DNA of 64,000 nucleotides from Verrucosispora sp. NA02020 (GTDB lineage: Bacteria; Actinomycetota; Actinomycetes; Mycobacteriales; Micromonosporaceae): positions 4,464,001-4,528,000 of the forward strand of contig NZ_CP054923.1 in the NCBI RefSeq assembly GCF_013364215.1, in the 5' to 3' direction. Shown here in pieces: positions 62,404 to 64,000 of this stretch (positions are counted from its first letter, which is position 1; every line of letters starts with the position of its first letter). The notes under the pieces are model-generated. The model ran no database searches. It was not told where the DNA came from and was given only the letters and a program-made list of their open reading frames with translations. The position numbers were made by a program, and so were the translations under genes.

Positions 62404-62634
62404 GTTTCCGGGGCGGATCAGGCTCGCGCCTTCCGCCCCGGGTTCTGCGGTGGTCGTCGGGCCCGGCGACCACCTGGCCGGCTGCCGCTCCAGGGAGGGG
62501 ACGGCACCGGTCGGTGGCCGGCGGCGAGGGACAGCGTGGTCCTGCGCCGCCGGCCACCTCGACACCTGCGCGACGGATTCGCACGGCAGCTCTGCGCGCC
62601 GTCCGGGCATCGGCCGCTCTCCGCGCCATCCGGA

Positions 62635-62690
62635 TGTTAGGAGGGGTCCCCTGCTATGCACGAGGCGTTAGCAGGGGACCCTTCCTTACC
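62635..62690. repeat. Hairpin repeat, copy 3
   Basis: TTAGGAGGGGTCCCCTGCTA pairs with the complementary TAGCAGGGGACCCTTCCTTA around the loop TGCACGAGGCGT, identical to the loop of copy 1. It lies in the gap 62404-62780 between the decarboxylase and the last gene; apart from it and a pair of ACCTC(G/A)AAGCTCGCGCGG direct repeats (62689-62733), nothing else is seen there. Confidence 0.85.
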
Positions 62691-62780
62691 TCGAAGCTCG
62701 CGCGGTACGCGCCGTACCTCAAAGCTCGCGCGGGTGCGCCTGCGGTCGCGGCGGTTGCCTGGGGTGATCAGAATGGCGGG

Positions 62781-64000
62781 ATGACGCGTACCCGCTGGAC
62801 CGCCCTGATCGCGGTGGCCGCTCTCGCGACGGTCGCCGGCTGCTCCGACGGGGCGGAGTCGGAGTTGCCGGTGCGGTCGGCGCCCCTGCCGGCCGAGGTG
62901 CGGGGGCTCGGTGCGGCGGTGTTGGCGGTGCCGGTGGCGGACGAGCGACGTAGCGACCTGGTCGGCTTGCTGGCGGTGGACCGGTTCGGGGACGACGTGG
63001 CGGGGGTGACGCCGGTCCGGCGGCACGTCGACCTCGCCCTGGGTGATCCCCGGTTCCCGACGGTCGCGCGAGGGCTGGCGGAGGACCGGCGGGACGCGCT
63101 GCTCGTGGGCGGTCGGCTGCGGGACGTCACGTTGCCCGAGCACACGTACGCCCGGGAGGTCACCGGCGTCGGTGCCGGGCTGTCGATCACGGGATCCCGG
63201 TGCCTCACGGTGACCGGCGAGGGTGCGATCGCGCAGCCGTCGGTGGAGGCGTCCTGCACGGCCGCCGAGCTGGGTGGTGTGATGTGGCAGGACCGGCCGC
63301 GCACCGGGTACGGGGGGATCGACCTGAAGACCGGAGCGGCGAGTCCGCCCGTGACGGTGCCGTCGTACCCGATCGCCGCCAGCGCGGACGGCCGCTACCT
63401 CGCGGCGCTCAGCAAGGATCGGCCCCGGCGGCTCGTCGTGGCGGACACCTCGAACGGGCGGTCCCGGCCCACCGTCGAGCTCGGCGGCGGGACCGTCCAG
63501 GGGGCGATGACAGAGGGCGGCTTCGCGGTGCTGCACCTGGTCGACCGGCAGCGGACGGTCAGTGTGGTCGCCCCGGACGGTGCGGTGCGGACCCTGCTCA
63601 GCCCGGTCGGGGAGGTCGCCTTCGCGCCGGACGGGAGTCGTGCCCTGGTGGTGGACACCCGCTCCGACAGTCGCCGGCTCGCCGTGCTCGATCTCTCGAC
63701 GGGCGCGGTCACGCCGGTGGCGGACCTGCCGCCGATGACGGGGTCGGTGACCGCGACCGTGTCCGGGGACACCGCCCTGGTGGTGGACGTGCCGTTCGGG
63801 CCGGACTCCGGCGAGCCGACGCCGCGACCCACGCGCGCCTGGTCGGTGCGGCTCGCCGAGGCCACCGCGACGCCGCAGCCGAACCCGCCCGCCGCGTCGG
63901 CGGTGCTGGTACGCAAGACCGACACCCCGCCGGCCGTCGCGTCGACGGTGTCGGCGGTGATGTTCCAGCCGGGCGGCGAGACGCTCACCCTCAGTCCCGA
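62781..64000 (+). CDS. Beta-propeller-like lipoprotein (partial, runs off right edge)
   Basis: An open frame from ATG 62781 to the window end (>406 codons, no stop). Signal peptide (RTRWTALIAVAALATVA) with lipobox VAGCSD (Cys ~21). The mature part has repeated strand-rich units such as PIAASADGRYLAALSKDRPRRLVVADTSNG, EVAFAPDGSRALVVDTRSDSRRLAVLDLSTG and VTATVSGDTALVVDVPFG, like WD40/YVTN or TolB-type propellers. It is similar in kind to the lipoprotein at 51864, but I see no direct sequence match. It has no identified neighbour to indicate its role. Confidence 0.75.
   Translation, partial: MTRTRWTALIAVAALATVAGCSDGAESELPVRSAPLPAEVRGLGAAVLAVPVADERRSDLVGLLAVDRFGDDVAGVTPVRRHVDLALGDPRFPTVARGLAEDRRDALLVGGRLRDVTLPEHTYAREVTGVGAGLSITGSRCLTVTGEGAIAQPSVEASCTAAELGGVMWQDRPRTGYGGIDLKTGAASPPVTVPSYPIAASADGRYLAALSKDRPRRLVVADTSNGRSRPTVELGGGTVQGAMTEGGFAVLHLVDRQRTVSVVAPDGAVRTLLSPVGEVAFAPDGSRALVVDTRSDSRRLAVLDLSTGAVTPVADLPPMTGSVTATVSGDTALVVDVPFGPDSGEPTPRPTRAWSVRLAEATATPQPNPPAASAVLVRKTDTPPAVASTVSAVMFQPGGETLTLSP

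Noticed and set aside
62689..62733. Pair of ACCTC(G/A)AAGCTCGCGCGG direct repeats considered as a CRISPR or operator
   Set aside because: Only two imperfect copies adjoining hairpin repeat copy 3; no spacer series and no cas genes.

Overview
The window is very GC-rich actinobacterial DNA with many GTG starts, 4-nt start/stop overlaps and leaderless-looking promoters. It most resembles Micromonospora or a close relative. The supports are three copies of a TAAGGAGGGG...CCCCTCCTTA hairpin repeat, a second TGATCAAGAAGTTTGG hairpin, a TioE-like double-MerR regulator and a broad polysaccharide-degrading gene set. The genus call is an inference from these features, not from a search.

Layout. 1-3.2 kb: the cut-off N-terminus of an EACC1-type conflict-system component (minus strand), then two XRE/helical-repeat regulators flanked by GGTAC-N5-GTACC palindromes. 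3.2-6.8 kb: an ABC exporter pair divergent from a TetR regulator that carries a second, Hin-like HTH. 6.9-16.8 kb: housekeeping and central metabolism, comprising a metallophosphoesterase, glycerol kinase, SDR, alpha/beta hydrolase, VOC protein, RsbW-like kinase, a DksA-type zinc-finger protein with an unusual leader, SCP2 protein, glycogen debranching enzyme and NUDIX hydrolase. 16.7-22.5 kb: sulfur region, with an LLM monooxygenase divergent from ssuA-ssuC-ssuB, then a YeiH-type transporter with a 47-aa membrane partner and a sulfur-type leader peptide. 22.5-30.7 kb: mycothiol-dependent-isomerase-like protein, smpB, orphan Phd-like protein, CBM2-GH18 chitinase, MHYT sensor, HelY-type helicase and HAD hydrolase. 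30.7-47.9 kb: a hemicellulose island. An IS4-family element has cut off a GH10 xylanase; it is followed by CE7 acetyl-xylan esterase, a LacI regulator, GH3 glycosidase, an LplB/LplC/solute-binding-protein importer, a YesL-like membrane protein and GH67 alpha-glucuronidase. An erythromycin-esterase homologue with a double-MerR regulator and a lipoprotein are interleaved. 47.9-50.7 kb: cbiM-N-Q-O cobalt transporter under a cobalamin riboswitch. 50.8-56.9 kb: DUF2267 protein, roadblock protein, a beta-propeller lipoprotein divergent from an ECF sigma/anti-sigma-like pair, a membrane protein and another XRE regulator. 57-62.4 kb: a tight five-gene unit (globin-like/FAD reductase, GNAT, APC permease, unknown 251-aa protein, PLP-dependent histidine-decarboxylase-like enzyme). 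62.8-64 kb: a lipoprotein running off the right edge.

The most coherent systems are the hemicellulose island (deacetylation, debranching, oligosaccharide import and hydrolysis under LacI control, with the secreted xylanase lost), the sulfur-acquisition region, the B12-controlled cobalt importer, and the decarboxylase/permease cluster. The last is the best candidate for undescribed biochemistry. No tRNA, rRNA, CRISPR array or prophage was recognised.
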